A DNA stretch of 6,536 bases from assembly GCA_028714935.1 (NCBI GenBank), contig JAQTLJ010000072.1, positions 1 through 6,536 on the forward strand, read 5' to 3'. The position numbers and the translations under genes were made by a program. Every line of letters begins with the position of its first letter. The stretch's first letter is position 1. The stretch is from Candidatus Margulisiibacteriota bacterium. GTDB taxonomy: Bacteria; Margulisbacteria; WOR-1; O2-12-FULL-45-9. The notes under the pieces were generated by a model, which was not told the origin of the DNA, ran no database searches, and worked only from the letters and a program-made list of their open reading frames with translations. This document shows, one piece after another, positions 5,910 to 6,536 of this stretch.

Positions 5910-6536
5910 ATGGTCAATCAAGCAATAGCGCCAATCATACCAAATATCGGTAACCTGGAAGCGGCGGTCGCCGGCTCCCAGGCGGTCACTTTTACGGCCA
6001 CCGACCGGAAGATCATTGAAGAGCGCGGCGGGCAGGTGGATAAAAGTCGTTCCTTCTTTGATCTCCTCAAGGAAAAACCATTGACCCCGGAAGTTGAGAA
6101 CGAAGAAACCAATGTCAAACCCCAGCAAGATGCCAAAGAGCTAAAACGGCGCTACCATGAACACAAGTCAATGTTGAAGCACGCCGCGCTGTACAATCCA
6201 CGAGAACATGTGGAGATCACCAATGCACTGCCCGATCATTATGAAGAGCCGCGACAAATCATTTTAGCACCGGAAGAACAGCCAGCTTCGGCCCAGAATG
6301 CTGTCAGTCAAGAACAGAGGGAAAAACTTAAGCAGGTCGTGGAAGCTACCGCCAAAATTGCTAAGGAATTAAAACTTAACCCCGCCGAGCTCTTTGACAA
6401 ATTCGCCCTGGAACAGTCCGAGCTTCACAGCTTGATCTCCAGAGTAAAAGAATATCATTTAAAAAGACTGCTGACCGAGAATGAAAGTGAATTTACCAGC
6501 TTGACCGAAGCGATCAAAAATGAAACGATCCATTCC
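5910..6536 (+). CDS. Unrecognised protein, first 209 residues (cut by window edge)
   Basis: I do not recognise this protein. It opens MVNQAIAPIIPNIGNLEAAV, a mildly hydrophobic Pro/Ile stretch too weak to be a signal peptide. It then becomes highly charged: an acidic, Glu/Pro-rich low-complexity part (about 51-75), a basic helix RRYHEHKSMLKHAALYNPRE (80-99), a linker rich in Pro, Gln and Ala (about 108-132), and a long helical stretch from 133 to the edge with heptad-like hydrophobic spacing. No membrane span, catalytic motif or Cys is visible, so a soluble, extended, perhaps coiled-coil protein is likely. The ATG at 5910 is supported by GAGG at 5897-5900, nine bases upstream, and by the reading frame staying open to the window end. 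It is transcribed away from the zinc-ribbon gene, and its leader is strongly structured, which suggests regulated translation. Confidence 0.8.
   Translation, partial: MVNQAIAPIIPNIGNLEAAVAGSQAVTFTATDRKIIEERGGQVDKSRSFFDLLKEKPLTPEVENEETNVKPQQDAKELKRRYHEHKSMLKHAALYNPREHVEITNALPDHYEEPRQIILAPEEQPASAQNAVSQEQREKLKQVVEATAKIAKELKLNPAELFDKFALEQSELHSLISRVKEYHLKRLLTENESEFTSLTEAIKNETIHS

Noticed and set aside
5901..6136. Minus-strand frames of 72-75 codons opposite the gene at 5910.
   Set aside because: Two overlapping frames on the same strand have no ribosome binding site, whereas the plus-strand frame has one and stays open to the window end.

Overview
The window looks like ordinary chromosomal DNA from a bacterium. 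It carries a bacterial-type DNA polymerase III alpha gene, the start of uvrA, a single-domain hisI, a sigma70-type promoter and a Rho-independent terminator. I see no phage, transposase, CRISPR, tRNA or rRNA sequence. The small DUF5679-type zinc-ribbon gene and the two unrecognised proteins would fit a little-studied or uncultivated lineage. That placement is an inference, and the sequence does not name a phylum.

Layout from left to right. Bases 1-328 (minus strand) are the first 109 codons of uvrA, which runs off the left edge. A 73-base spacer separates it from a divergent gene at 402-1541 (plus), an unrecognised 379-residue protein with an internal helical repeat. That gene ends six bases from hisI (minus, 1548-1871), so the two converge. 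hisI lies directly downstream of dnaE (minus, 1885-5382), and the hisI ribosome binding site abuts the dnaE stop codon, so the two form an operon. Upstream of dnaE is a strong terminator (5399-5437). It ends the transcript of a 48-residue zinc-ribbon gene (minus, 5469-5615), which has a near-consensus promoter. A 294-base divergent spacer follows, then an unrecognised gene that starts at 5910 (plus) and runs off the right edge.

The genes do not form one pathway. uvrA (nucleotide excision repair) and dnaE (replication) both concern DNA, and hisI belongs to histidine synthesis. Two regulatory features stand out. First, the leader of the gene at 5910 can fold in two mutually exclusive ways: one buries its Shine-Dalgarno sequence, the other is a loop pseudoknot that frees it. 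This is the best candidate in the window for an undescribed element. Second, dnaE and uvrA lack a visible Shine-Dalgarno sequence and have -10-like hexamers 8-10 bases before ATG, which suggests leaderless transcripts, whereas the other four genes have recognisable ribosome binding sites.
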